Of a DNA stretch of 22,196 nt, positions 5,959-15,499 are shown piece after piece; the stretch's first letter is position 1; every line of letters starts with the position of its first letter. This DNA comes from an uncultured Bacillota bacterium (lineage in GTDB: Bacteria > Bacillota_I > Bacilli_A > RFN20 > CAG-826), in NCBI GenBank assembly GCA_949298295.1, contig CASFWS010000003.1, positions 1 through 22,196 on the forward strand, in the 5' to 3' direction. The position numbers and the translations under genes were made by a program. The notes beneath the pieces are model-generated. The model was given only the letters and a program-made list of their open reading frames with translations. It was not told where the DNA came from and ran no database searches.

Positions 5959-7920
5959 TTAGGCGTTCGCCGCCCGGTGTCCGGTGTAGAGCTGATAGTA
6001 CTTGCCCTTCTTGGCGATGAGGTCGTCATGGTTGCCGCGTTCGATGATGCGACCTTGGTCGAGGACCATGATGACATCGCTGTTTTGGATGGTCGATAGA
6101 CGGTGGGCGATGACGAACACCGTCCGCCCCTTCATGATGGCATCCATGCCGTCTTGGACAAGGGCCTCGGTCCGGCTGTCGATCGAGCTCGTCGCCTCGT
6201 CGAGGATCATGACGGGCGGGTCGCTTACGGCGCAGCGGGCAATCGAGAGAAGCTGGCGCTGGCCTTGGGAAAGGGAAGCCCCGCCGTTGATGAGGACGGT
6301 ATCGTAGCCGTTGGGCAGGTTCCGGATGAAACTGTCGGCGTTGGCCAGCTTGGCTGCCCGCTCGACTTCTTCGTCGGTCGCCTCGAGGCGCCCGAAGCGG
6401 ATGTTCTCCCGAACCGTCCCGGTGAAGAGCTTGGTGTCCTGAAGGACCATGCCAAGCGACCGGCGGAGGTCGCTCTTCTTGATCTTGTTGATGTTGATGT
6501 CGTCGTAGCGGACCTTCCCGTCGGCGATGTCGTAGAAACGGGTCAGAAGGTTGGTGATGGTCGTCTTGCCGGCTCCGGTCGGGCCGACGAAGGCGATTTT
6601 CTGCCCCGGCTTGGCGTAAAGGGTGTTGTCATGGAGGACAGTCTTGCCGTTTCCATAGGCAAAATCGACGTTGTACATGTCGATTTTCCCCTGGAGCCAG
6701 GTGTAGGAAGTCGGGGAACCGTCTTTGTGGGGATGTTTCCAAGCCCACTTGCCGGTCCGTTCGGATGTTTCCACCGGATTGCCATTTTCGTCTTCCCTCG
6801 CGTAGCAAAGCTCCACATAGCCCTCGTCGGTCTCGCTCGGCTCGTCGCCCATCGCGAAGATCCTGGTGGCCCCGGCCAAGGCGAGAGCCGCGATGTTCAG
6901 CTGCTGGGAAACCTGGCCGATCGGCTGGACGAAGGACTTCGAGAACATGAGGAAGGAGATGATGTTCCCGACCTCGATGGCATGGAAGCCGGTGAGAGAA
7001 AGCGACTGGAAGCCGTTTTGAGCCCCCATGACGATGGCAAGGCCGCCTAGCAAGGCGATGATGGCATATTGGAGGTTGCCCAGCTGATTGACGGCCGGCA
7101 TGAGGATCGAGGCATAACGGTTGGCCTTGACCGAGTAGGCATAAAGATCGTCGTTGTGCTCGCGGAAGTGGAGAATGTTCCGCTCCTCGTAATTGAACAC
7201 CTTGACTACTTTCTGGCCGGTGACCATTTCCTCTATGTAGCCGTTGGTCTTGCCAAGCTCGATCTGCTGGGAGATGAAGTACTTGGACGAGCGCTTGGCA
7301 ATGACCCGGGTAAGGAGGAACATCGCCGCCGCGAAGAGTACGACGACCGCGGTGAGGAGGAAGTCGGTGATAAGCATCATCAGAAGGCAGATGACCATCG
7401 TCGCGACGGCCGAGGCGATCATCGGGAGGGCCCGGGAAAGGAATTCCCGGAGGGCATCGACGTCGTTGGTGTAAATCGACATGATGTCCCCGTGCGTCCG
7501 GCTATCGAAGTAGGAAATCGGAAGGGCGAGCATGTGGTTGAAGAGATCGTCGCGGATCTCCTTCATGACCCCTTGGGCGATCTTCGCCATGAAATAGTTG
7601 TAGAAATAGCCGCCCACCAGACCAAGGGCATAAACCCCGGCCATGACCGCGATCATGATGGTGAACTCCGGGGGGAGGGACGTGGCTCCTGCTCTCAAGG
7701 CCGGGGTGATGTAGTCGTCGACGATGACCGTGCCGACGATGTAGCTTCCAACGGCGCCGGCCCCGCTATTGAGGACGATGCAAAGAAGGACGAAGGCAAA
7801 TTGCCAAGGATAGTCCTTGAGGACCATCTTCACGAGCCGCCCGATGGCGCCACGCCGGTCCTTCTTCGAGACATTCATGGCCCCCGCCTTGGCGGTAGAC
7901 CTCAGGTTATTCCGCGGCAT
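5959..7920 (-). CDS. ABC exporter half, ATP-binding and permease fused (catalytic-site subunit)
   Basis: At 653 residues this is a type IV ABC exporter half. Six membrane segments lie between about residues 40 and 350 (one with YFYNYFMAKIAQG, a coupling helix region near FDSRTHGDIMS). The nucleotide-binding domain starts near 412 (KIDMYNVDFAYG). Walker A is GPTGAGKT (446-453), the Q loop is VLQDTKLF, the signature is LSQGQ (550-554) instead of LSGGQ, Walker B is VMILDE with the catalytic Glu575, and the H loop His is 606 (IAHRLST). A 45-50 residue acidic, Trp-containing linker insert (about 362-410) precedes the domain. The start overlaps the previous gene by 14 bases and has an AGGAGG eight bases upstream. 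It most likely forms a heterodimer with that neighbour. The substrate is unknown; drugs, lipids or peptides are possible. Confidence 0.93.
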   Translation of the reverse strand: MPRNNLRSTAKAGAMNVSKKDRRGAIGRLVKMVLKDYPWQFAFVLLCIVLNSGAGAVGSYIVGTVIVDDYITPALRAGATSLPPEFTIMIAVMAGVYALGLVGGYFYNYFMAKIAQGVMKEIRDDLFNHMLALPISYFDSRTHGDIMSIYTNDVDALREFLSRALPMIASAVATMVICLLMMLITDFLLTAVVVLFAAAMFLLTRVIAKRSSKYFISQQIELGKTNGYIEEMVTGQKVVKVFNYEERNILHFREHNDDLYAYSVKANRYASILMPAVNQLGNLQYAIIALLGGLAIVMGAQNGFQSLSLTGFHAIEVGNIISFLMFSKSFVQPIGQVSQQLNIAALALAGATRIFAMGDEPSETDEGYVELCYAREDENGNPVETSERTGKWAWKHPHKDGSPTSYTWLQGKIDMYNVDFAYGNGKTVLHDNTLYAKPGQKIAFVGPTGAGKTTITNLLTRFYDIADGKVRYDDININKIKKSDLRRSLGMVLQDTKLFTGTVRENIRFGRLEATDEEVERAAKLANADSFIRNLPNGYDTVLINGGASLSQGQRQLLSIARCAVSDPPVMILDEATSSIDSRTEALVQDGMDAIMKGRTVFVIAHRLSTIQNSDVIMVLDQGRIIERGNHDDLIAKKGKYYQLYTGHRAANA

Positions 7921-10051
7921 CGAAGTCGCCTCCTTTCAACTGGGATTCGTAGAGTTCGCGGTAGACGTTGCAGTTTTCCATGAGCTCGGCGTTGTTTCCG
8001 TTGGCGATGATTCGCCCTTCGTCGATGACCAGAATGTGGTCGCAATCGCGGACCGAAAGGACCCGCTGGGCAATGATGAACTTGGTGACGTCCTTCCGGC
8101 TGTTCGCGAGCCCTTCGCGGATCATCGCGTCGGTATGGGTGTCGCAAGCCGAAGTCGAATCGTCGAGGATGAGGATCTTCGGGTTCTTGAGAAGGGCTCT
8201 CGCGATGCAAAGCCGTTGCTTTTGCCCGCCCGAGACATTCGTCCCGCCTTCGGCAATCGGGTGATCGAGGCCGTCGGCGAAGCCTTTGATGAAAGGCGTC
8301 GCCTGGGCGATGTCGCAAGCCCGCCAGATTTCCTCATCGGGCGCGTATTCGTTGCCCCAAAGGAGGTTGCTCCGGATCGTCCCGGTGAAGAGGGTGTTTT
8401 TCTGGAGAACGACGGCAACCGCGTCGCGGAGGCACTTGATGTCGTAATCCCGGACGTCGACCCCGCCGACCTTCACCGAGCCTTCGGTAACGTCGTAAAG
8501 GCGGGCCAATAGAGAGACGAGGGTCGTCTTCGAAGAACCGGTCGGGCCGATGATGCCGATGGTCTCGCCCGGCTTGAAGTGGAGGTCGATGTCATGAAGG
8601 ACCGGCTTCCCCTCGTTGTACTCGAAGCTCACGTGGTCGAAGTCGACCTGACCGTCCTTGACCGTCGTCACGGCCCCGCCGACCTTCTCGATTTGGGCCC
8701 CGAGGCAAAGCTTGACCCCGTCTTCGAGATCGATCGCGGACTCCGTCCCGACCGAGAGTTCGACGTCAGGAAGGGAGATGGACTTCTCGCTGCCGCCATA
8801 GACGGCCGTGAGGACATTGCCCTCGATTTTGGTCGGGATGCCGGTAAGCTCTTTCCCTTCCGGGGCATAGAAGCGCGGGGTGAGGACCGCCCTCAAGCGT
8901 TCCTTCGCGCCTCTTGGGGCATCGATCACGGCCTGAGAGCCGGACAGGAAGAAAGGAATCGATACCTCTTCCTCGGCCTTCAGCTCGCCCGCTTCGATAT
9001 AGACGCGCCCTCCGCGGAAGGAAAGTTTTCCCTCGGCAAGCGCTTCGGCCTCGGCTTTCGGGCTCTTGATGTCGGGTTCTTCGTCGATGATCTCGACGAT
9101 ACGCTCCGCCGAGTTCCGGGCAATGATGATCATGACGTAAACCATCGAGATGAGCATGAGGCTCATCATGATCATCATCGTGTAAGAGACCATCGTCGAA
9201 AGGGCGCCGACGTCGAGGGCCTCCGCCCCGCTCGAGACGATGATTTCCGAGCAGAGGTAGGAAATGAGGAGGATGGCCAAGAAGACGGTTCCCTGCATGA
9301 TTGGGCTATTGAAGGAAAGGATCCGCTCGACATAGATGAAGGAATCGTAGATGAACCTCGATACCTTGCCGAACTTGGCCTTTTGGTATTCCTCGCGGTT
9401 GAAGCTCTTGACGACCCGAATGCCGTCGACATTCTCCTGGACCTCCTGATTGAGGGTGTCGTAGGTCGTGAAGATCTTCTCAAAGGTCGGGTGGACGAAC
9501 TTCGCGATGAAGATGAGGAGGAAAAGGACGATTGGGATGATGATGAGGAAAATCCACGCCAGCTGCCAAGCGGTGACGAAGCACATGACCGTGGCGAAAA
9601 TCATCATGAAGGGCGCCCGCATGACGGCCCTGATGATCTGCATGAAGGCGTTCTGGACGTTGGTGACGTCGGTCGTCGTCCGGGTAACGATCGAGGAAGT
9701 CGAGAAGCGGTCGATGTTCTTGAACGAATACGACTGGATCTTCACGAACATCGCTTCCCGGAGGTTCTTGGCAAAGCCGGCCGCGCTGGCGGCAGCCCAG
9801 TATCCGGCCGCGATGCCAGTGACGGCCGCGACGATCGCAAGCCCGGCGATGATCCCGGCGTACATATAGAGGTTGTTGAGACCTTCTTGCTGAGACGCCG
9901 TCTCGGCTTGCCGGACCGAATTGACGACGTACTGGGTAAAGAAGGCGACGAGAATCTCGCAAGCCGTCTCGATGAAAACCATGGCCCAAGTCAGGAGGGT
10001 CTCCCGCCAATAGCCATGCACGAACCCGATTAAATGCTTGATGGTCTTCAT
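7907..10051 (-). CDS. ABC exporter half with degenerate ATP site and a large linker insert
   Basis: At 714 residues it is about 120 longer than usual exporter halves. The membrane domain covers residues 15-310, with six segments. The nucleotide-binding domain begins near 467 (QVDFDHVSFEYN). Walker A is GPTGSSKT (502-509), the Q loop is VLQKNTLF, and the signature is a good VSGGQ (606-610). Walker B ends in Asp631 (ILILDD) instead of the catalytic Glu, and the H loop has Gln662 (IAQRV) instead of His. This is the pattern of the non-hydrolysing partner in heterodimeric exporters such as TM287/288. Between the domains (about 333-459) lies an extra beta-rich segment described in the findings. Start and marR stop overlap as ATGA, with AGGAAGG upstream. 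The pairing is well supported; the substrate is unknown. Confidence 0.93.
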   Translation of the reverse strand: MKTIKHLIGFVHGYWRETLLTWAMVFIETACEILVAFFTQYVVNSVRQAETASQQEGLNNLYMYAGIIAGLAIVAAVTGIAAGYWAAASAAGFAKNLREAMFVKIQSYSFKNIDRFSTSSIVTRTTTDVTNVQNAFMQIIRAVMRAPFMMIFATVMCFVTAWQLAWIFLIIIPIVLFLLIFIAKFVHPTFEKIFTTYDTLNQEVQENVDGIRVVKSFNREEYQKAKFGKVSRFIYDSFIYVERILSFNSPIMQGTVFLAILLISYLCSEIIVSSGAEALDVGALSTMVSYTMMIMMSLMLISMVYVMIIIARNSAERIVEIIDEEPDIKSPKAEAEALAEGKLSFRGGRVYIEAGELKAEEEVSIPFFLSGSQAVIDAPRGAKERLRAVLTPRFYAPEGKELTGIPTKIEGNVLTAVYGGSEKSISLPDVELSVGTESAIDLEDGVKLCLGAQIEKVGGAVTTVKDGQVDFDHVSFEYNEGKPVLHDIDLHFKPGETIGIIGPTGSSKTTLVSLLARLYDVTEGSVKVGGVDVRDYDIKCLRDAVAVVLQKNTLFTGTIRSNLLWGNEYAPDEEIWRACDIAQATPFIKGFADGLDHPIAEGGTNVSGGQKQRLCIARALLKNPKILILDDSTSACDTHTDAMIREGLANSRKDVTKFIIAQRVLSVRDCDHILVIDEGRIIANGNNAELMENCNVYRELYESQLKGGDFDAAE
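7929..7934 (-). promoter_or_regulatory. Ribosome binding site inside the end of the upstream exporter gene
   Basis: A perfect AGGAGG lies eight bases before the ATG at 7920. It supports this start over the internal ATG at 7878 and gives efficient, coupled translation of the second exporter half. Confidence 0.8.
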
Positions 10052-10512
10052 TTGCCTTCCTCCTCGTTACCCACCTTCAGATCGCGGAGGCAGTTTTCCC
10101 TGATTCGGGTCAAGACCGCCCGGAAAGAACCCAGTTCTTCCTCGCTTAATCCGGCGGCCATTTGCTCCTCGCAATCGGCGAGGACTTGCTTCATGGCGCT
10201 GACGGCAGCGGCTCCGCTCGAAGTGAGGGAGATGATTTTCTTCCGCTTGTCGCTGGGATCGAGTTCCGCCGTGACATAGCCCTTCCTAATCAGTTGGGAA
10301 AGCATTTGGGACGTGGAGGACTTGTTGACGCGGCTCGTCGCCATGATTTCGTTGGCGGTCGTCCTTCCGCCCTCGTGCCGGGAGATGGTCCTCAGCACCA
10401 TGCCTTCGGTTCCCGAAAGGTTCGGGAAGACGGGCTGCATTTGCCCATCGACGAAGCGCTTGATCGCCCGCTCCGTAATCTTGATTTCAACGCCCAACGG
10501 TTTCGTTTCCAT
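10048..10512 (-). CDS. MarR-family transcription regulator of the exporter operon
   Basis: A 154-residue winged-helix protein. The recognition helix region lies at about residues 54-80 (TANEIMATSRVNKSSTSQMLSQL), followed by the wing with the family pattern DPSDKRKK and ITLT-like ISLTSSG. The flanking helices would form the dimer. It is the first gene of marR-ABC-ABC and overlaps the next gene by four bases, so it is probably the local repressor, relieved by a small ligand. An imperfect inverted repeat covers its own -10 box. No clear ribosome site precedes the ATG at 10512, which would keep its level low compared with the exporter. Confidence 0.92.
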   Translation of the reverse strand: METKPLGVEIKITERAIKRFVDGQMQPVFPNLSGTEGMVLRTISRHEGGRTTANEIMATSRVNKSSTSQMLSQLIRKGYVTAELDPSDKRKKIISLTSSGAAAVSAMKQVLADCEEQMAAGLSEEELGSFRAVLTRIRENCLRDLKVGNEEEGK

Positions 10513-10527
10513 ATAATTAGTTCGCTA

Positions 10528-10557
10528 CCAAACGGCGCTTATTTTAACCGCCTTTGG
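10528..10557. promoter_or_regulatory. Probable MarR operator over the -10 box
   Basis: CCAAAcGGCG (10528-10537) and CGCCTTTGG (10549-10557) form an inverted repeat, perfect over nine bases except for one extra base in the left arm. It encloses the predicted -10 box of the marR operon. MarR dimers commonly bind such repeats in their own promoters, so autorepression is the simplest reading. Confidence 0.5.
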
Positions 10558-10568
10558 AAACAAGGCAA
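10541..10568 (-). promoter_or_regulatory. Promoter of the marR-ABC-ABC operon
   Basis: TTGCCT (10563-10568) and TAAAAT (10541-10546) on the minus strand are separated by 16 bases, just downstream of the dusB terminator. Confidence 0.6.
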
Positions 10569-10579
10569 GTGCCCAAATC

Positions 10580-10602
10580 AAAAAAGCCCTTAGAGAGGGC
10601 TT
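10580..10602 (-). terminator. Terminator of dusB
   Basis: On the minus strand a perfect seven-base stem (AAGCCCT / AGGGCTT) with a five-base loop is followed by a T stretch. It lies 18 bases after the dusB stop and separates dusB from the marR operon. Confidence 0.85.
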
Positions 10603-10619
10603 AGGACGGTTCGCTTCCC

Positions 10620-11597
10620 TTAAAGACGGCCGCTCGCTTCGACCCGGGCGAGGACCTTTTCGAGGTCAGAAGCCGTATAGCAAAGCGTCGCGATGTCGTT
10701 GCGGATTTTCTTGTAGCCCCGAAACCCCCGGAAGAAGTGCGGAAGGAGTCCCCGCAGTTCTTTGACGGCAACCCTTTCGCCCTTTTCCTTGATGAGCCGG
10801 TACATGAAATCCCTCGCAAAACCCACCTCTTCGTGCAAAGACGGGGCGGGAAGGGTTTCCTTTCCTGCCACTAGGAGGTTGATGTTGGAAACGAGTTGAG
10901 GATTGCCAAGGCCGCCCCGGGCAACCATGACGTAGGAGGCGCAGGTAACCTTCATGGCCGCGATGGCATCTTCCGGGGCAAAGATGTCCCCCGAGATGCA
11001 TAGAGGGATGCTAAGTTCCTCTCCGAAGCCCTTCAGCCAATCGTGATGGGCCTTCCCGGAATAGAGTTCCGAGGTCGCCCGGCTATGGATGGTAAGAAGG
11101 GCGACGCCGGCCGCAACGAGGGCAGCTGCGTTTTCCCGGAAGTTGACGTGCTCGAGGTCATAGCCGAGCCGGATCTTGGCCGTAACCGGCTTATGGGAGG
11201 ATGATACGACGGCCCGGGCATAGGCATAGAGTCGCGCGGTGTCCTTCAGGAAGGAGGAGCCGGCCCCGGTCTTCGTCACTTTATGGACCGGGCAGCCGAA
11301 ATTGAGGTCGAGAAGGTCATATTCCGCTTTGCTTTCGAGGATCCCCACCGCTTTGGCCGAGATTTCGGGGTCGGAACCGAAAAGCTGTAGGGCAACCGGG
11401 CGGTCGAGCAAGGACGTCTTGAAATACCCCTCCGTTTTCTTGTTGCCGTAGACGATCGCGCAGTCGCTGACCATCTCCGAGAAGGAAAGGGCAACCCCGA
11501 AGGGCTTCATGAACTCGCGATAGGAAAGCGAGGTGACCCCAGCCATCGGTCCCAAGAGGACCACTCCCTCGATAGGGATGCCGCCGATCGTTCCCAT
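10620..11597 (-). CDS. dusB: tRNA-dihydrouridine synthase, DusB type
   Basis: A 325-residue FMN- and NADPH-dependent enzyme that reduces uridines in the tRNA D-loop. The TIM-barrel starts with LLGPMAGVTS (14-23), the flavin-site opening. The signature NFGCPVHKVTKTGAG (99-113) contains the catalytic Cys102. IHSRAT replaces the more common HGRTR at the phosphate-binding strand, and SGDIF with MVARGGLGNP binds the flavin phosphate. The C-terminal helical domain (about 245-325) carries the tRNA contacts. It follows ftsH by 27 bases, as in many Bacillota. A hairpin sits between them and no ribosome site is seen before the ATG. The Dus family is certain; the DusB subtype rests on context. Confidence 0.94.
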   Translation of the reverse strand: MGTIGGIPIEGVVLLGPMAGVTSLSYREFMKPFGVALSFSEMVSDCAIVYGNKKTEGYFKTSLLDRPVALQLFGSDPEISAKAVGILESKAEYDLLDLNFGCPVHKVTKTGAGSSFLKDTARLYAYARAVVSSSHKPVTAKIRLGYDLEHVNFRENAAALVAAGVALLTIHSRATSELYSGKAHHDWLKGFGEELSIPLCISGDIFAPEDAIAAMKVTCASYVMVARGGLGNPQLVSNINLLVAGKETLPAPSLHEEVGFARDFMYRLIKEKGERVAVKELRGLLPHFFRGFRGYKKIRNDIATLCYTASDLEKVLARVEASGRL

Positions 11598-11603
11598 AAG
11601 GCG

Positions 11604-11624
11604 AAAAGAAGGCCAAATGGCCTT

Positions 11625-11626
<2 letters not shown>
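11604..11626 (-). terminator. Hairpin with short T run at the end of ftsH
   Basis: A perfect inverted repeat of nine bases (AGAAGGCCA / TGGCCTTCT) with a two-base loop overlaps the ftsH stop codon. On the minus strand it is followed by TTTTCG. It may reduce read-through from ftsH into dusB. The T run is short, so it could be a partial terminator or an mRNA 3' stabiliser. Confidence 0.55.
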
Positions 11627-13859
<2,233 letters not shown>

Positions 13860-13875
13860 TGTTGTTCTCCCACTA

Positions 13876-13884
13876 TTTATATCA
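13876..13884 (-). promoter_or_regulatory. Extended -10 promoter candidate for ftsH
   Basis: TGATATAAA on the minus strand matches an extended -10 box. No good -35 box lies 16-18 bases upstream. The start point would be close to the GGGAG ribosome site, giving a very short leader, which makes the call tentative. Confidence 0.35.
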
Positions 13885-13905
13885 AAGGTTCAGGGGCGCG
13901 ATTTG

Positions 13906-13926
13906 TTGGCCGGCCGCAACGGCCAA
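13906..13926. repeat. Inverted repeat between tilS and ftsH
   Basis: Seven-base arms, TTGGCCG and CGGCCAA, are perfect around a seven-base loop. No T run follows on either strand, so it is not a typical terminator. It lies about 20-50 bases upstream of the ftsH -10 candidate, which would suit a regulator site. Confidence 0.5.
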
Positions 13927-13962
13927 AAGACGTGAAAGTTCCCATCTTCCCCCTGATTATCG

Positions 13963-15213
13963 CTATTTTTCCTCTTCTTTCACGTGGATTTTGAGAATTG
14001 AGGTGTGATACTCGCTGAACCCCCGGACGTAGCGCGGGACATAAACGACCTTGCCGTCCTTGTTCACGAAGACGGGCCAAACGCGGAGAAGGCGGGCGCT
14101 CATCCCGGTGGCCACCAACATCCGGCGGACGGGGACGGCGTAGCCATGGTAGCTATAAACGTCTTGCGGAAGGGCCGTCCGGATGGTAAGCGGATAATCC
14201 TCGGCTTTGATGCCACGGTCCTCGGCTCCCATCGTGAAGTCGAGATCGAAGACTTCGTTGGAAAGCCGGCCCGGCTTTTCCATCAAGTAGGAATAAGGGA
14301 GGTTGGACCCGTCCTTGTTGAAAGTGATGACGTCGTATTCCTTCACGAGGTAATAGGAATCGCGAAGGCGGTAGGACATGATCGGCTTCGGATCGAGGGC
14401 CAGCGCGCGGATGTCTTTGAGGATTTTCGGGGTAATCGTGCAATGGGTCGGCGCATGAGCGTTGACGAATTCGAGGACCGTCTCGGCGAATTCGCTTTCC
14501 GAAAGGGCCATGATTTCGCGGATGCAAAGCTCGTCGTGGGTCTTCACCCGTTCCTCGAGGCTTTTCACGAAGGAGAGCTTCTCGGCGTTCTCCTTCTTCA
14601 TTTCTTCCATGATCTGGTCGCGCTCGACTTCGTTGAGGTTGTCCACCACTTCCCGGCGGATCGTCGACTCGAGGTAAGCGGCCTCGAAGTTGGAAACATC
14701 GCGCGAATAGGGAATGCCGTTCTTGTCGCAGTAATTGCGGAGGTCTTCCCCGCTATAGGCAAGAAGCGGCCGCACGACGATCATCCCTTCCTTGGCTTGG
14801 ACTTTGCCAAGGCTTTCGTAGCGGAGATGCTTGATGCCCTTCTCCTTCATGTAGAGATAGCTCTCGATGACGTCGTCTTGGTCGTGGGCGATGAAAAGGG
14901 CGGCCGCCCTGTACTTCTCGTAGACGGCCTTGAAGAAGTCGTAGCGAATCTTCCGGCTCCATTCCCCGAACTTCGAGGCTTCCGGGGCTGCTTCCTTGAC
15001 GTCGAGGTATTCGTAGGGAAGGCCTTTTTCGAGGGCAAAGGCCCGGAGGTCGGATTCGGCCTTTTCCATCGCCGGGTCGACGTGGTAGTCGACGAAGGCG
15101 AGGACCGGCTTGACCCCGGCTTCCATCATGAGATGGAGAAGGGCCATCGATTCGGCTCCGTAATTGCAAGCGAGAAGATAGGTGTTGCCTGGCCCGAATT
15201 TGTAATTAAGCAT
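13963..15213 (-). CDS. tilS: tRNA(Ile)-lysidine synthase, divergent PP-loop
   Basis: A 416-residue protein with the layout of TilS, which attaches lysine to C34 of tRNA(Ile2) so that it reads AUA. The N-terminal ATP-pyrophosphatase domain shows YLLACNYGAESMALL at 12-26, where the PP-loop SGGxDS is expected. It is followed by EWSRKIRYDFF and the conserved LFIAHDQDDVIESYL, and RPLLAYSGEDLRNYC. The middle helical region and the C-terminal domain (SARLLRVWPVFVNKDGKVVYVPRY) complete the family pattern. The PP-loop reads NYGAES, an unusual variant discussed in the findings. The start overlaps the rqcP stop by eight bases and has GGAGG nine bases upstream. The position beside ftsH is the conserved TilS locus. 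Confidence 0.93.
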   Translation of the reverse strand: MLNYKFGPGNTYLLACNYGAESMALLHLMMEAGVKPVLAFVDYHVDPAMEKAESDLRAFALEKGLPYEYLDVKEAAPEASKFGEWSRKIRYDFFKAVYEKYRAAALFIAHDQDDVIESYLYMKEKGIKHLRYESLGKVQAKEGMIVVRPLLAYSGEDLRNYCDKNGIPYSRDVSNFEAAYLESTIRREVVDNLNEVERDQIMEEMKKENAEKLSFVKSLEERVKTHDELCIREIMALSESEFAETVLEFVNAHAPTHCTITPKILKDIRALALDPKPIMSYRLRDSYYLVKEYDVITFNKDGSNLPYSYLMEKPGRLSNEVFDLDFTMGAEDRGIKAEDYPLTIRTALPQDVYSYHGYAVPVRRMLVATGMSARLLRVWPVFVNKDGKVVYVPRYVRGFSEYHTSILKIHVKEEEK

Positions 15214-15478
15214 CTTCGTTTACCTCCGTTAGGGTGTCCTTGACAAGGCGGTACATGGCGCCGGCTTGTTCCTTGTTGGCGTAGGGTCGGACCTCAAGGA
15301 TCTCGACCTCCAAGACGTGCCGGCCCAGCGATAGGGTGAGCACGTCCCCGCTTTGGGCTTCGCTCGAAGGCTTGGCTTTCTTCCCGTTGAGGAAGACCCC
15401 GCCTTCTTCGGCGAGGCGCTTGGCCGTTTCCCGGCGCTTGAGGAGGCGGCTGACTTTCAGGAACTTGTCGATGCGCAT
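15206..15478 (-). CDS. rqcP: S4-domain RNA-binding protein, RqcP/Hsp15 family
   Basis: A 90-residue protein. The S4 RNA-binding domain fills residues 1-60: MRIDKFLKVSRLLKRRETAK, then VFLNGKKAKPSSEAQSGDVLTL. The C-terminal part NKEQAGAMYRLV matches the Bacillus YabO (RqcP) tail. In Bacillus, RqcP binds the stalled 50S subunit with RqcH and helps add alanine tails to nascent chains during ribosome rescue. It lies 21 bases after mfd and overlaps tilS by eight bases, the same neighbourhood as in Bacillus. No clear ribosome site is seen before the ATG, so it may rely on coupling to mfd. Confidence 0.93.
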   Translation of the reverse strand: MRIDKFLKVSRLLKRRETAKRLAEEGGVFLNGKKAKPSSEAQSGDVLTLSLGRHVLEVEILEVRPYANKEQAGAMYRLVKDTLTEVNEDA

Positions 15479-15499
15479 GGCTTAGTTTAGCATGCGCGC

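Noticed and set aside
8579..10033. 484-codon open frame on the plus strand
   Set aside because: It lies fully antisense to the well-supported ABC exporter half, is very rich in Asp/Glu/Arg without any domain, and has no ribosome site. It is a by-product of G+C-rich codon use.
14005..15243. 412-codon open frame on the plus strand
   Set aside because: It is antisense to tilS, has no recognisable domain and shows a biased, charged composition typical of a shadow frame.
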